Shown: positions 12,117 through 24,317 of the stretch, piece by piece
Position numbering within the stretch: the stretch's first letter is position 1
How the letters are laid out: every line of letters begins with the position of its first letter
Assembly (NCBI GenBank): GCA_029204225.1
Contig: CM055099.1
Coordinates: 58,849,982-58,913,981 of the forward strand
DNA: 64,000 nucleotides
DNA from: Diphasiastrum complanatum
Taxonomy: Eukaryota > Streptophyta > Lycopodiopsida > Lycopodiales > Lycopodiaceae
Direction of reading: 5' to 3'
Made by a program: the position numbers and the translations under genes
Notes under the pieces: generated by a model
What the model was told of the DNA's origin: nothing
The model's input: the letters and a program-made list of their open reading frames with translations, nothing else
Database searches by the model: none

Positions 12117-14050
12117 CAGCTGATGTTTGCGAAGATGTCTCAGTTTCATCTACACATTGTTCTCCCTACCGAGAATGCTCCGATAGCTAAAAGAGGAGTA
12201 GTGAAAAAATCCACAGTTTCTCCACTTGATAGATCGCTCACAGAATCAACCAAAGAAAGAATTACGATTTGTGGATTGACAAAAGTTTGTATCCATTGGA
12301 TCCGAGCTCAATGCAAGCTCCACAATTCCAATCCATCACACAATTAATAAAGTTTTTGTGTGACGGAGAAAATGGTTTATTGGGTTATTGTGAAAGATTG
12401 ACGACTTATGGTGTTGCAAACTCGGTTCAGAAAATACAGAGTTTAGAATGTATGTTAAATGGTTTGCTTGCTGACTATAGAGAAAAAGAGACCGCATTAT
12501 TACAAACAAAAGAAGATAATGCACGTTTACATAATATTATGTTAAATTTGAATGCAAGTAATGATCAATTCCGACAAATTGTTCAGACATTACGTATATC
12601 AAATGACCAGTTAAAAGAAGAAACTCGCATACTAGATAAGAAATTAAAAAGAAACAAGCGAAAAAGAATTCTGAAGGACATTGATAAGCTTTTGCTAAAT
12701 GGAGGCCAACGGAGAAAAAGGATTCAAGCATTCAAGTAAGGATTTGATTTGAACTAGTTTTATTTTAATTTTGTGAAGTAGCATGACAATTATTATGTGT
12801 CCTATTTGGGTTTCTTGATTTTCATAAAGATTTGCAGATCAGCATTGGTTGCAAATGAGCATCTGAAGGACAATGACCTGATCGAAAAATTACTGAGTTC
12901 GGTATTGACAACCAAGTCCACAAAGTCTTTATTGGACAATAATCGGTATTCTCGAATCAAGTCCAAAGTCACTGAGGATTTGATGAACGAGGTCGGTAAG
13001 GTAATCGATCGAACGTTAATTCAGGGAGCATGTGATTTCTCATGTATTAGCAGGGAGGCATATGCCAGTATATTTAAAATTATTAAAGAGGCTTTTTGAC
13101 AATTGCATGTAAGAAAATTTCCCATTCCTCGCCCTTTTCAGATAAGATTGGAGAGAGATGTATTAAATAAGGGTATGCAAAATGTCATTGGAATCCCTTT
13201 TCACATCAATGGGATTTACAATTCAAATTCTGGCAATTTGTCATATAATTCTACCAACAACTTAATTGTGGATTTGAATCATTTATTGAGATTTATAGTG
13301 AAATTCTATAATATTACAAGTGTTAGTACGAGCAAACTTATTCTGGTGGTCAAGCTAGATGAATCGGAAGTTATAAAAGGACAAAAGTTGGAAGGAGTAA
13401 GTATTACTCTCATGAACATTGAGCAATGCAACAAACTCAAGGAATCTCAACTTCAGTGTGCAATCAGAAAACAACATATGGTGGCTAGCATGTTTTCAGG
13501 TAAAAAATGGCTATTATACATGTGCAATTTCTTTTGGTAATTGTTTTGAATACATAAAAACTTGTGATTCCATATGTTGAACAGGTTATCAAGGAAGATC
13601 ACGATGTTCTTTCCTGGATTTTTAGCAGAACAAGTTATCCAGATATCATAAAGGATCATATGAATGGAAAAGTACTTAGTGTTCCTGAAAGAGGTGAATT
13701 TTTGGTGGAATGGCATTTAGCTGGAGACTTGAAGTCATTGAAATGTATGTTCAATGTATCTCATGGAGCAAATTCGAAACATCCATGTCTATATTGTATG
13801 AAATCATCAAATGACATTTCAAGGAACACGAGAGTTTCAAGAGATATTGAAGATCCCAACTGGAAACCAGTACTACCAATCCCTTTAAAAAATGTGCATA
13901 TTTGCACACTTCATGGAGAGGTGAGGATCATAGAAAAATTAATATACCTTCATATCTTGTTTGCATGGAATATTAAGCCAGAGTCACCATCAAAACAAGC
14001 AAACGCTCGATTAGAGGAAGTGTTGTCAAAAGCAAGCCTTCATTTTTTTT
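12117..14050 (+). pseudogene. Gene A of the unclassified insertion: transposase-like protein, decayed
   Basis: I do not recognise a named family. Exon 1 (to 12,735) encodes a helical, probably coiled-coil stretch followed by a basic tail (KKLKRNKRKRILK). A GT-AG intron at 12,736-12,837 keeps the frame (AA|A codon). Exon 2 runs to 13,499 with one in-frame TGA at 13,097-13,099. A second GT-AG intron at 13,500-13,584 leads to exon 3, but the phase is off by one base. Exon 3 encodes WHLAGDLKSLKCMFNV, then CLYC, then HICTLHGEVRIIEKL. An Asp in a hydrophobic strand followed by C-x2-C and H-x3-LH...RI resembles uncharacterised DDE-type transposases, but the later acidic residues are missing. A frameshift near 12,250 also breaks exon 1. 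Confidence 0.55.
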
Positions 14051-14089
14051 CATTGTCTCTAAGGACAATTTTTGTTGTGTGGTCATGAA

Positions 14090-15575
14090 GGAACTTTTCC
14101 TATCATACGGATCCAAAAATCGAGTGGATTGCCTTTTGCTCAAATCTATATATTCTGATAGAATTGCCAAAGCAGAGGATCTCATAGGAACATTTTCTGG
14201 CACGTAATTAAACACTTTAAGAGCAACATCTCTTTTGACAAAAATGATTCTATATGTATTTTTTGGGTATTTATGCCCTTGGGCAAAATAAGATACGGCC
14301 TTGATGGCCATGATTAAAGTTCCCGCATTCACAAAAAACCTTTCATGAAGAACACAATTAAAAAATGTTTCAAATAATAAGCCAATGAGGCATCCTTCTG
14401 TCTCCCGCCTTGTCTCTCGCTCAATCCTCCATGCCTGCTAGCAAAGGCATCAACTTCAACGATATCCTACAACACATAATCAAGTGTTAGTCAAACTAGC
14501 AGATCAATCATCAGTTACACATTAAATAGTAAATGATTTTCGTGAGAAGGTGTACTTACCAAATCCTCCTCGTCAGCTTGGATCATACCAGCAGCTTCTA
14601 AATTGTGACTAGCAATAATGGTGGATTGCTGGTCAACTGGAATAGTATATATGGGAGGTGGCGGATACTTTTTCTGAAAAGCCAAAAACTCCTCCTCACT
14701 TGGCATATTAGCCTCATATGCCTGCTCTCAGATAGCATCCTTTGAAGGACATTTGTGCTTCTTGCCCATTCTACCTGGTCCTCATAGTCGATGCCATCTA
14801 TGAGGTCGTCATCATCAAAGTCAATAAAATCATTAAATTCAGAAATCATCCTTGACATAAGAGATAATATCTCATCTTCTCTGATATCCATTACGTCTCC
14901 GATGTCGCTAATGGATAAGAATGCAATATCGTCCATATGGTACACAGGGAGGTCCATCAGGGTTCTGCTCTGGTCAATCTCGCTCATGGTAGATAAGAGA
15001 GAGGTAGACAGAGAACGAGCCTTGGCAGGATCATATTGTTGTGCTTGTCTGGCCTCCTCTACATCTCCTAAAACCTCATCAGTAATGGAAACCTCTGAAG
15101 CCACATGAGTGGTAGGGGCAGGCAAATTAATCACGGACGACCCAAAAGATTCTGCCTCGTCAGGGATAAGAGCAGATAAGAAAAACACGAAGGCCATACC
15201 CTCCTGAACGAAGCGACATACTCAATTGTGTTCCTCACAGGGTATGACACGTCCAAACTGATCGATAAGTTTGGTAAACTTATGATCATGCCTTTGCTTG
15301 GCACTAGGCTGAGCATGAGACAAATATGTGAAATGCACATATCTCAGGCCATCCATCAGAAGGGTACCTTGTTGCAAGCACTCATAAAAATCCTTGTACA
15401 GTTTAGAAAAAACTTTCTCGTGCTCAATAACAAATCTCTCTATGTCAAACTGAAAATCGAAATAGGACAAAAAATGGGCATGTCTGTCGCTAACCTCAGC
15501 ATCAACAAGGAAAGAACTAAGAGCTTTATAATAGATCAAACTAGTAGAAGAGGAGGCCATATCCATATGACGCAC
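14090..15575 (-). pseudogene. Gene B of the unclassified insertion: unknown acidic protein, decayed
   Basis: I do not recognise this protein. Exon 1 starts at MRHMDMASSS (15,575) and runs through an in-frame TGA at about 15,222, an acidic block (DFIDFDDDDLIDGIDYEDQ) near 14,780-14,830, and a one-base shift near 14,725 to a Pro-rich stretch (KKYPPPPIYTIPV). The donor GTAAGT at 14,559 and acceptor at 14,467 bound a 93-bp intron whose flanking exons share phase 0. Exon 2 encodes VEVDAFASRHGGLSERQGG and, after another one-base shift near 14,345, FVNAGTLIMAIKAVSYFAQG to about 14,090. A shared reading frame across a good intron shows it was once a real gene. It faces gene A tail to tail. Confidence 0.55.
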
Positions 15576-15646
15576 TGGTTAGCAAGGGGACATAAACGGT
15601 GTAATCGTGGGCGCGTGATGGCGATATGCATCGTACACGAGAATAT

Positions 15647-16482
15647 GAAGAGGGCTCTGCAACTGCTTCAAGAATGAGAGCAAATCAGTATTTGACATCT
15701 GGAACATGGCTTTTACAAGCCAATAGCATATTGCCACAATAGGATCAATAGTTAGAAAGCAGGGTTGATGTCTCAAGTAAGGAAAAACAGCCAAGTCGAA
15801 GATGAATGAGGGTCGCTTTGCCGCCTTCTGACCTGTGTGGAGAACAACCTCTCTTCGCTACCCTGAGACAAAAGAAATGCGGAGGTGGGCTGCCAAGAAG
15901 TCATGCTGCCTTAAAAAATCCGAAAAGAGAGAGAGAGAGAGAAGTGCGACAGTTGCCTCAAGAAATGTGAAGGTGGGAGGCTCTGGCTACGTGGAGGTGC
16001 TCCGAGGTAGGCACTAAAGAATGAACAAGGCTCCGAAAATCCCAAATAGTGTGAAATGTGCGACAATGGCCCTTCAGATTTGTAGTGCCTTGCCTTTGAA
16101 AATAGCTGGTTGCCCTTAGGAAATGCCAAGCTGCCTTTAAGAAGTCATTGGAAGGCATTTAGATAATACTTTGCACACATGGCTCACAATATTTCAATGG
16201 ACCCAAGTGCATGCCATAGCTCGAGTCAGTGCAAATAGAAGTGAAAGGCCTTTTAGTGCAGACTACACCGTTTAGATATCACTTTAAAGAGTAAAGGTTA
16301 GGCATAGCCATATGCCAGAGATTCAGCGACAAAAAAAACCTTAGTGCCATAAAACATATTTAACTCATACAGCACTGAATGCGACTTATGAATAGGCTAT
16401 AGAAAACAACAAAGGCAAAGGCTTAAGATTTAACAGTTTAAAAGTCATAAAATTGATAAATGGCCATAACTAGGTCACCACA
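15647..16482 (-). repeat. 3' LTR of the LARD-like element, second half
   Basis: Matches 18,025-18,953. It has only a 17-bp GA tract (15,926-15,942), where the sister LTR has 113 bp. Its inner end is ...GGTCACCACA at 16,482, next to the polypurine tract. Confidence 0.85.
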
Positions 16483-16497
16483 TGTCCCCCTCCTCAA
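16483..16497 (-). promoter_or_regulatory. Polypurine tract of the LARD-like element
   Basis: On the minus strand TTGAGGAGGGGGACA precedes the LTR start TGTGGTGACC, the standard position for plus-strand priming. Confidence 0.75.
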
Positions 16498-17217
16498 GTG
16501 TGTAGCGGCACGCAAACACCAGAGATTAGGAACCATTATTGAAGCTTGAAAAATCATGACTTGCCACAGTCTGCAGCCTTTGACACGCCAAAGCCTTGAT
16601 TATACAGTCTTCAACAAGTAAAACTTCAGCATATATTACTTCCAAAAGTCAGCACCATTTGACATAGTTATGAGCATATGCAGAACAGAAAATCAGCTTT
16701 AAAAACTTGGCTCTGCATCATTCAAATAATGTGATTTTGGACAGCAGCACCAACAAGTCGTTAACTATGAACAGAACATAGAAAAATCAGCATTTGTCAA
16801 CAACAGTCTTTAGACAACATCGGCACATCTCGGACAACACCAAAGCCTTAGAACAGACTTTTATTTTAGCTTGAAGATCCTGTAAATAGAGAACCAAAAC
16901 AAAATAGAATAGAACCGTCTCTTGGAAAAGCATGAATCAAAATTTGCTTACGGAAAACCAAGAGATTATTGGACATAACAACAGAATCTTCAGACTGTAC
17001 CTAACAAGAACTAAACACATTTTACAAACTGTAAACAACTTTAAGAACTCTACCAAAAATCGAAAACAAAAAAAATGGAATGACAATTCAAGGTGGTCGA
17101 AACTCAGGTTTAACTCTTCCTTTTCTAAATTTCTTGAAGAACCAAAACAGTAACTTGTGAATCTGAAAAGTACAAACAAAAATCAAAATAATGACAGAAC
17201 ATCCTATTTGGCATTGC
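16498..17217 (-). other. Internal non-coding region of the LARD-like element
   Basis: AT-rich, with no gag or pol motif in any frame. It presumably carries packaging signals, but none can be identified by eye. Confidence 0.65.
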
Positions 17218-17235
17218 TCCCCGGCAACGGCGCCA
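17218..17235 (-). promoter_or_regulatory. Primer binding site, tRNA-Asp type
   Basis: TGGCGCCGTTGCCGGGGA on the minus strand, four bases after the LTR end ACCA. It should pair with the 3' end of a tRNA (tRNA-Asp, from memory of Athila-type elements) to start minus-strand synthesis. Confidence 0.85.
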
Positions 17236-17239
17236 AAAT

Positions 17240-18953
<1,714 letters not shown>

Positions 18954-18956
18954 CAT

Positions 18957-19093
18957 TTATTTTCGACCCTAGGGTCGAAAATTTCTTGATTTTCGACCCT
19001 AGGGTCGCAATTTGACTATTCGATCCTGGGGTTGGATTTTGACTGTTTGACCCTAGAGTCAAATTTTGACTATTCGACCCTAGGGTCGAAAAG
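18957..19093. repeat. Five palindromic CGACCC(T)AGGGTCG repeats in the Copia coding region
   Basis: About 30-bp units whose core TTCGACCCTAGGGTCGAA is a perfect 18-bp palindrome in three copies and degenerate in two. Read on the minus strand in one frame they spell variants of FDPRVE. They lie after the integrase, just before the nested insertion. Confidence 0.85.
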
Positions 19094-20296
19094 TTGTGCA
19101 GCCTTTCCCTTGGGGTTGAAAAACTTGTCCTCCAGAAAAATGACATCCCTGCTTGTGAATGCCTTTTTTGTGTCCAGATTGTAGAGCTTGTATGTCTTGT
19201 GATCTTGAGAGTAGCCAATAAAAATCAATCTTCTGCTTCTGTTGTCCAACTTCTTCTTGAGATCTTCACAGGGATCTGTGCATAAGCAATGCATCCCTAC
19301 ACTCTAATATTTTTTAGTGATGGTTTCGATCATGTCCACACCTCATAAGGTGTCTTGCCATTCAGAGCTTTGGTGATGGATCAATTTTGAAAATAGGTTG
19401 CTGTAGTAATAGCTTATGCCCAGAATTTCTTTGGAAGAGAGGCATGGGCCAGCATATGCTCTTGGCACTTTCAATGAGTGCCTGATTCTTCCTTTCAGCT
19501 ACATAAGTGGACTGAGGTGAGTAGCTTGTTGTGAATTGTTGTTGTATTTTGTTGGCCTTGCAAAATTATTTAAATTCTGTGGAGATAAATTCTCCTCCTC
19601 CATCTAAACATAGAGCTTTGATTTTTCTCTGGGTCGAATCTTCTGCTGATGCCTTGAGCTGTTTCAAGGACTTGAATGTTTTTGATTTTTTTTTCAGAAG
19701 ATAGATAGCAGTCCTCCGAGAGAAGTCGTCGGTGAAGGTTAGGAAATAAAGAGCTCCCCAGTCTGCATTGGGCCATAAATTTCACTGTGTACAAGATCTA
19801 GCAAGCCTTTGGAAATATGAACTGAGTCAAAAATAAAAGGACTTTTAGCATGTTTGCTGATTATACAACTTTCACATGGGGAAGTTGGCTTGCTTACAAA
19901 AGGTAGATCTTGCATTAGTCCTTGAGTTGACATTTGTTGAATACTATTGAGGTTTAAATGGCCTAATCTGGAATGTCAAAGCATATCAGATGATTCGGAA
20001 GTAGAAGTGTAAAGAGCTTGACTGTTGGAGGAGTAACAATGGCTGAGTTTGTAAAGATTGCCACTCCTTTTTTTGAAAGCTAGAATTTTCTGGAATTTGT
20101 CAAGTATTGTGCAGCCGTTTGCATCGAATTTGACCTTTCGACCTGAATCAGTGATTTTGCTAACTGAGAGTAGATTCTTGGTCAAATTTGGTACGTGGAG
20201 AACGTTGGAGAGCAGCTTGACTTCACCTTTCTGAAATTCGACCCATTGTTCCTTCACCCTGGATCGAATGTGATGAGTTGTCTCCAAGTTGTACAA
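19070..20296 (-). pseudogene. Copia integrase segment
   Basis: The minus strand encodes LSVSKITDSGRKVKF (GAG-pre-integrase region), then PCESCIISKHAKSPF and LDLVHSEIYGPM (catalytic core with the first Asp changed to Glu in the usual HxDxxGPM), and further on CLCTDPCEDLKKKLDNRSRR, IFIGYSQDHKTYKLYN and SRDVIFLE of the C-terminal part. Several stops and shifts, for example at 19,570-19,740, show it is dead. Confidence 0.85.
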
Positions 20297-21280
20297 CTCG
20301 AGAGCGGGTGAAAGATTTATAATCTTTGAACCAGTGGTGAGTCACATGTTGTGTTGCTCCTAAATCAAGATACCAGGAATCGATATCATGTTGTTCTCCG
20401 ACCTTGGTCATAAAAGCTGCTTCATCTTCCTCTTGCTGCTGGGTCGAAAAACTGGTTGAACCAGAATTTGCTTGTTGTTGGAACTGCTTCTTCTTCTCAT
20501 TGTTAAATTTTAAAGTTCTGCAGTCTTTGATTTCATGTCCAGTTCTCTTGCAGTATATGAAGAATAATTTCTGCTTTGGTTGGAAGGATGAGGAGTTGGA
20601 ATCTGACCCTGAGCCTAAATTCGACCTTGACTGCATATTGCTCTTCTGTTTGGATCTGAACTTCTAATTTTTTGAATATAGAGCTTGAGGATCTGAGCCT
20701 GAGCCTGAGGAGGTTGCAGATTTTTTGATTTCCTCTTGTAGAAGCATTGAAATTGCTTTTGATAGAGTAATTTGCTCTTGGGTTGAAATTATCATGACCC
20801 AATTTTCATAGGCTTCAGGAAGACTCGATAATAGAATCATAACATCATCGAAATCTTCAATGACTAAGCCAATTGCAGCCATTTGCTCCATAAGATTTTT
20901 GAAAGTGTTGATGTGACTTGTAACATTGTTTATTTCAGACATCTTCAAGTTGAAGAATTTCTTCCTCAAGTACAACTTGGAAGTAACATCTCTGATATCA
21001 TACAGGGTTGCTAGGATGTCCCATGCTTCCTTGGTTGTCTGAGCATTTCGTATGTGACTTATGTGTGCATCCTTGATATTGAGAGTAATCATGGCAAATG
21101 CCTTGCCATCTCTCAGTCTCCATTTGGTGATAATGGCTGCATCACCTTCTAGCTTGACTTATGTGCCGTCAACAACGTCTCATAGTTCCTTGGCTAATAG
21201 CATGACCTTCATTTTGAAATTCCAGAGATGATAGTTCCCTCCATCGAGTCTTTCGATTAAAAAAGATGAATCCAGTCTGA
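20297..21280 (-). pseudogene. Copia gag, zinc knuckle and protease
   Basis: From right to left: ERLDGGNYHLWNFKMK (gag start), AWDILATLYD, LRKKFFNLKM, LMEQMAAIGL, LLSSLPEAYENWV (UBN2-type gag), then IYCKRTGHEIKDC, a CCHC zinc knuckle whose first Cys is now Phe, and WYLDLGATQHVTH, the protease site where the usual D-S-G has become D-L-G. These would form the particle shell, RNA binding and polyprotein cutting. Stops occur in the gag start (after LLAKEL and VDGT). The two lost key residues show it is not functional. Confidence 0.9.
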
Positions 21281-21737
21281 TAATGCGAATAATAAAGTAT
21301 AATACTCGAAATATCATAAGAAGATTTCTGATGAAGATTCTAAGTTTGATATACCAAAACTATCTACAACTGGATTTTCTACATTTATTACAACTGCCTT
21401 TATGCCATAAATGCATGTACAAAGTTGGCGGACATTAGTGTATAGTCGTTGGTTCGGATTTCTAACCAACAATATCAAAAAATTACATAGTGTCGTTTTG
21501 TACTAAGGGTCAAGAAATATACACTGGGTCGAAAAATATGCTGAGGGTCGGATTTTCCGAGGTTTGAAAAATTAGACCAAATCCGATCCGGGGGAACACG
21601 CCCAGATAATTTAGTGAAGGGACGAAAAAATCCGAACCAATCCGACCCGACCCAAGGTCGAAAAAATCTCTGTTTTGAATGGCTTTTTAGGATGCCCATT
21701 AACAAAAGGATTTAAGGCTAAGCATTGAAATCTAACA
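21281..21737 (-). repeat. Copia 5' LTR
   Basis: Partner of 9,171-9,630. The outer end is ...TCTAACA at 21,737; the inner limit near 21,281 is uncertain because the two LTRs diverge there. The sequence ATTATCAGACTGG on the minus strand just inside may be a worn initiator-tRNA primer site. Confidence 0.8.
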
Positions 21738-21934
21738 AGAAGACACCCAAAGAGATATCTTCCATAAGAATGAATGAGAGAGATGGGTTCCTCCCACGCT
21801 TGTAGCCTATTATAACAACCTCTTGCCCTAATTGAATGTTCTTTTTCTAGATCTAGATCTAACATGACTAGAGTAAAAAAATACAATCATAAATGCAGCA
21901 AAACATGGATCCTCATGTGAAAACAAAAGTGAAT

Positions 21935-22300
21935 AGTGCATCTCGAAACATATAATAATCTCTCTCACAAATCTCATTGTAGACTGCACATATGAAAATA
22001 AAGTGCTCCTTAGTCTCCACCTCGCCTAAGAAACATAATTGGCAAATCTTGTCCTAACGAAATACCCTAAAACCATGCAATCTCAATCTCATGTTGAGAT
22101 TGAGCTGAGACGGAACTAACTCAGTATGAATCTGAGACCATGTGATAGCCCAAAATGCAAAAGGTGTGGTAGAATTAGGAATATGACATACTTGTCTCAA
22201 AAAATGGAACCCGATAGAAGTCAGGATTGACTCCCAAATGACCTTGCCAAGCTCGATTAAGATAAGTTCCATAGATGACCCATCGAATGTATTCATGGGT
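21935..22300 (-). pseudogene. LINE 3' end with zf-RVT domain
   Basis: The minus strand encodes PFAFWAITWSQIHTELVPSQ, then LNLNMRLRLHGFRVFR, a TAG stop, and DKICQLCFLGEVETKEHFIF followed by IC. This is the zinc-binding domain (C-x2-C ... H-x3-C) that follows the reverse transcriptase in plant LINEs. It probably helps bind template RNA. The stop, and lack of the RT itself, mark it as a 3' scrap. Confidence 0.75.
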
Positions 22301-24317
22301 ACTCGAGGAAATGGTTGCGATAAAAATGCCAAATGTGTCAAGGAGGCTGAAAGCCTAAGACAATCAAGGCAATGATTGTCGCTTATTGGCAAGGGGACAT
22401 CCCGGGGACAACTTTGGCCCCGTACCAATGCGCGATTGACATGTGGAGTCCGAGCAGGGGACAAAGAAATCCCCCCACGTGGGGATCTCGTGTGCGAAAG
22501 GACGCCGAGGCTTGCGCGAGGGTGGCGCCGAAACCACTAGCGCCGCGCTAGGACCACTATCCTGTGCATGCACACACACACGTCGAGACTAGGGCCGCCG
22601 GGGGGCGTTGGGATCAGGGGGCGCCGAGGGACCAAGGGGGGGACCAGGGCGTTCGTGGGAGTGGCGTCGGGACCAGGCCTGGGCACACACACGCACATGT
22701 AGGGTAATATGTCGTTGGAGTATATATCCAAGCAAAAGCATGTCACTTAAAATATTATGGGATAAACCATGGATGTCACGTGGCAAGCAAGCTCAGTAAA
22801 GGCAAAGTAGGGGCCAGGCAGGACAGCGGGCAGCATCAAGGGGCCACCTGGGGACACGCGTCCTGCGTTCAACCTGGTCGCGGCCAAACCAGGGCGTGCC
22901 AGTAAGATACGCAATTGATAGCCCTAATTATGTGGAAAAATTATGATGTTTGAGAACCTACACTAAGAATGGTAAAGGCCCATTAATACCATATAATGAA
23001 TATGTTCAAGAAGATATTTGAAGTGCATACATGTAGATGCCTCCTTGCAACCATACATGTAACGGTTCAAAAAGAGCCAAGTACATACATGAACGTTAAT
23101 TACATCATTGGGGTTGTATAGAGCTTCTATTTAGCATGATCTTCTCTAGCCTAGTGCGGCTGTTATGAAAAATTGATTTTAGCTGTGGCATATCAATTTT
23201 TTGTCCAAGCATCTGGAATTCCCACAACCTTGTACATTAGTCCTTGGATCTTTGTTGATGCCGGCATGAACAGTACAGACGGGGCATTAGACAGTACTGT
23301 TGCGGTGAGATTTTCTGTTTTAGTAACCACCATCTTTGTTGATCAGACAATGTTTTCGATCTCTTACATAATCCAATAATATTTCAGTATATTCAAATAC
23401 TATACTCTGCACAGCTCAAAATATAGTTACTCACTTGAACAGATAACGATTATGCATCCAAAGAGCATCCATTAACATCATACGCATAGATATTTGACTC
23501 AAAGCCTAAAAAAATCACCTGCGGTGTAAAATGTAAATGGTAAAAGCAAGATGTTCAGATTGAGAACAAAGCTTTCCACACCGCCCAGACATAGTTACTG
23601 ACCACACTCCTTCCAAATGATGTCTAGCAGGAAGCCATATGAACCATTTAACTAAAAATGACACTTTTTTAAATTGCAGCGATTCTGACAAACTGTTCTG
23701 ACAATGATTGTATATAGGCCAATACTTTTGAAATTGTAAAAGTTTCGTGAAGGATAAGCCTCTAGGACCCACCTTGGGAGCAAAAAAAGAGTCATTAAAC
23801 CAAATAATATTATGTGCATATTTCCTGAATGTAACATCATCAGTTTCTTACTAAAGCAGCATAGTTCTTTGACTGATCGTCAAACTTCAAAAAGGTCATT
23901 TCTGCAGTGAGCTCATTCTGTTTTTAATTGTGAGAAGTAAAAAGAATAGAGCTTTATCCTATTCGTAAATTTAGCTTTGCCCGCACAAGGCTCATGTAGC
24001 TACAGCTTACAAGTGAAGGTGATTGAAATTTGAAACTGAAGTGCAGGGGAAACCTCTTATAACGTACTCATAATCCAAGTTAGAAGCTGGTCTTCCTTCA
24101 CTAAAAAAATTTCTTGACATAAACAAGTTTAAATGTTAATCTTTGTCTTCAAAGAAGTACTTGACCTAGAAGTTGTAGATTATATCCAAAATCCTAATAA
24201 CAGGGCATGCAAGCTTAGGTTCTTCCACCATTGAGCGTGTCTCCTTGATGGACAGTAGTTGGCAGAGAATACCATTGACAAATTGATTGTGATGAAATTG
24301 TACAAGACTTTTGTATT
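22301..24317. other. GC-rich block (about 22,380-22,900), then unassigned sequence
   Basis: The first 500 bp is much richer in GC than its neighbours (many GGGG, CGCG and GGCGCC words), with two short direct echoes (GCGCCG near 22,530 and 22,620). No protein domain was read in it. 22,900-24,317 is ordinary AT-rich DNA and includes the probable 3' UTR and downstream flank of the TPX2-like gene. Confidence 0.5.

Larger units (their letters stand above)
11809..15646. mobile_element. Unclassified insertion carrying two convergent genes
   Basis: This 3.8-kb segment is absent from the sister LTR: homology breaks after 11,808 and resumes at 15,647. About 170 bp of LTR (the equivalent of 17,856-18,024) is missing at the insertion point, so it entered with a deletion or suffered one later. 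It holds a plus-strand intron-containing gene (12,117-14,050) and a minus-strand one (14,090-15,575). I found no clear terminal inverted repeats, target duplication or RT motifs. A DNA transposon with a transposase and an accessory gene is the most likely class, by inference from the layout. 11,809-12,116 itself has no recognisable feature. Confidence 0.6.

Noticed and set aside
18957-19093. CRISPR-like array
   Set aside because: The units are palindromic and continuous without unique spacers, lie within a retroelement coding region, and the DNA is from a plant.
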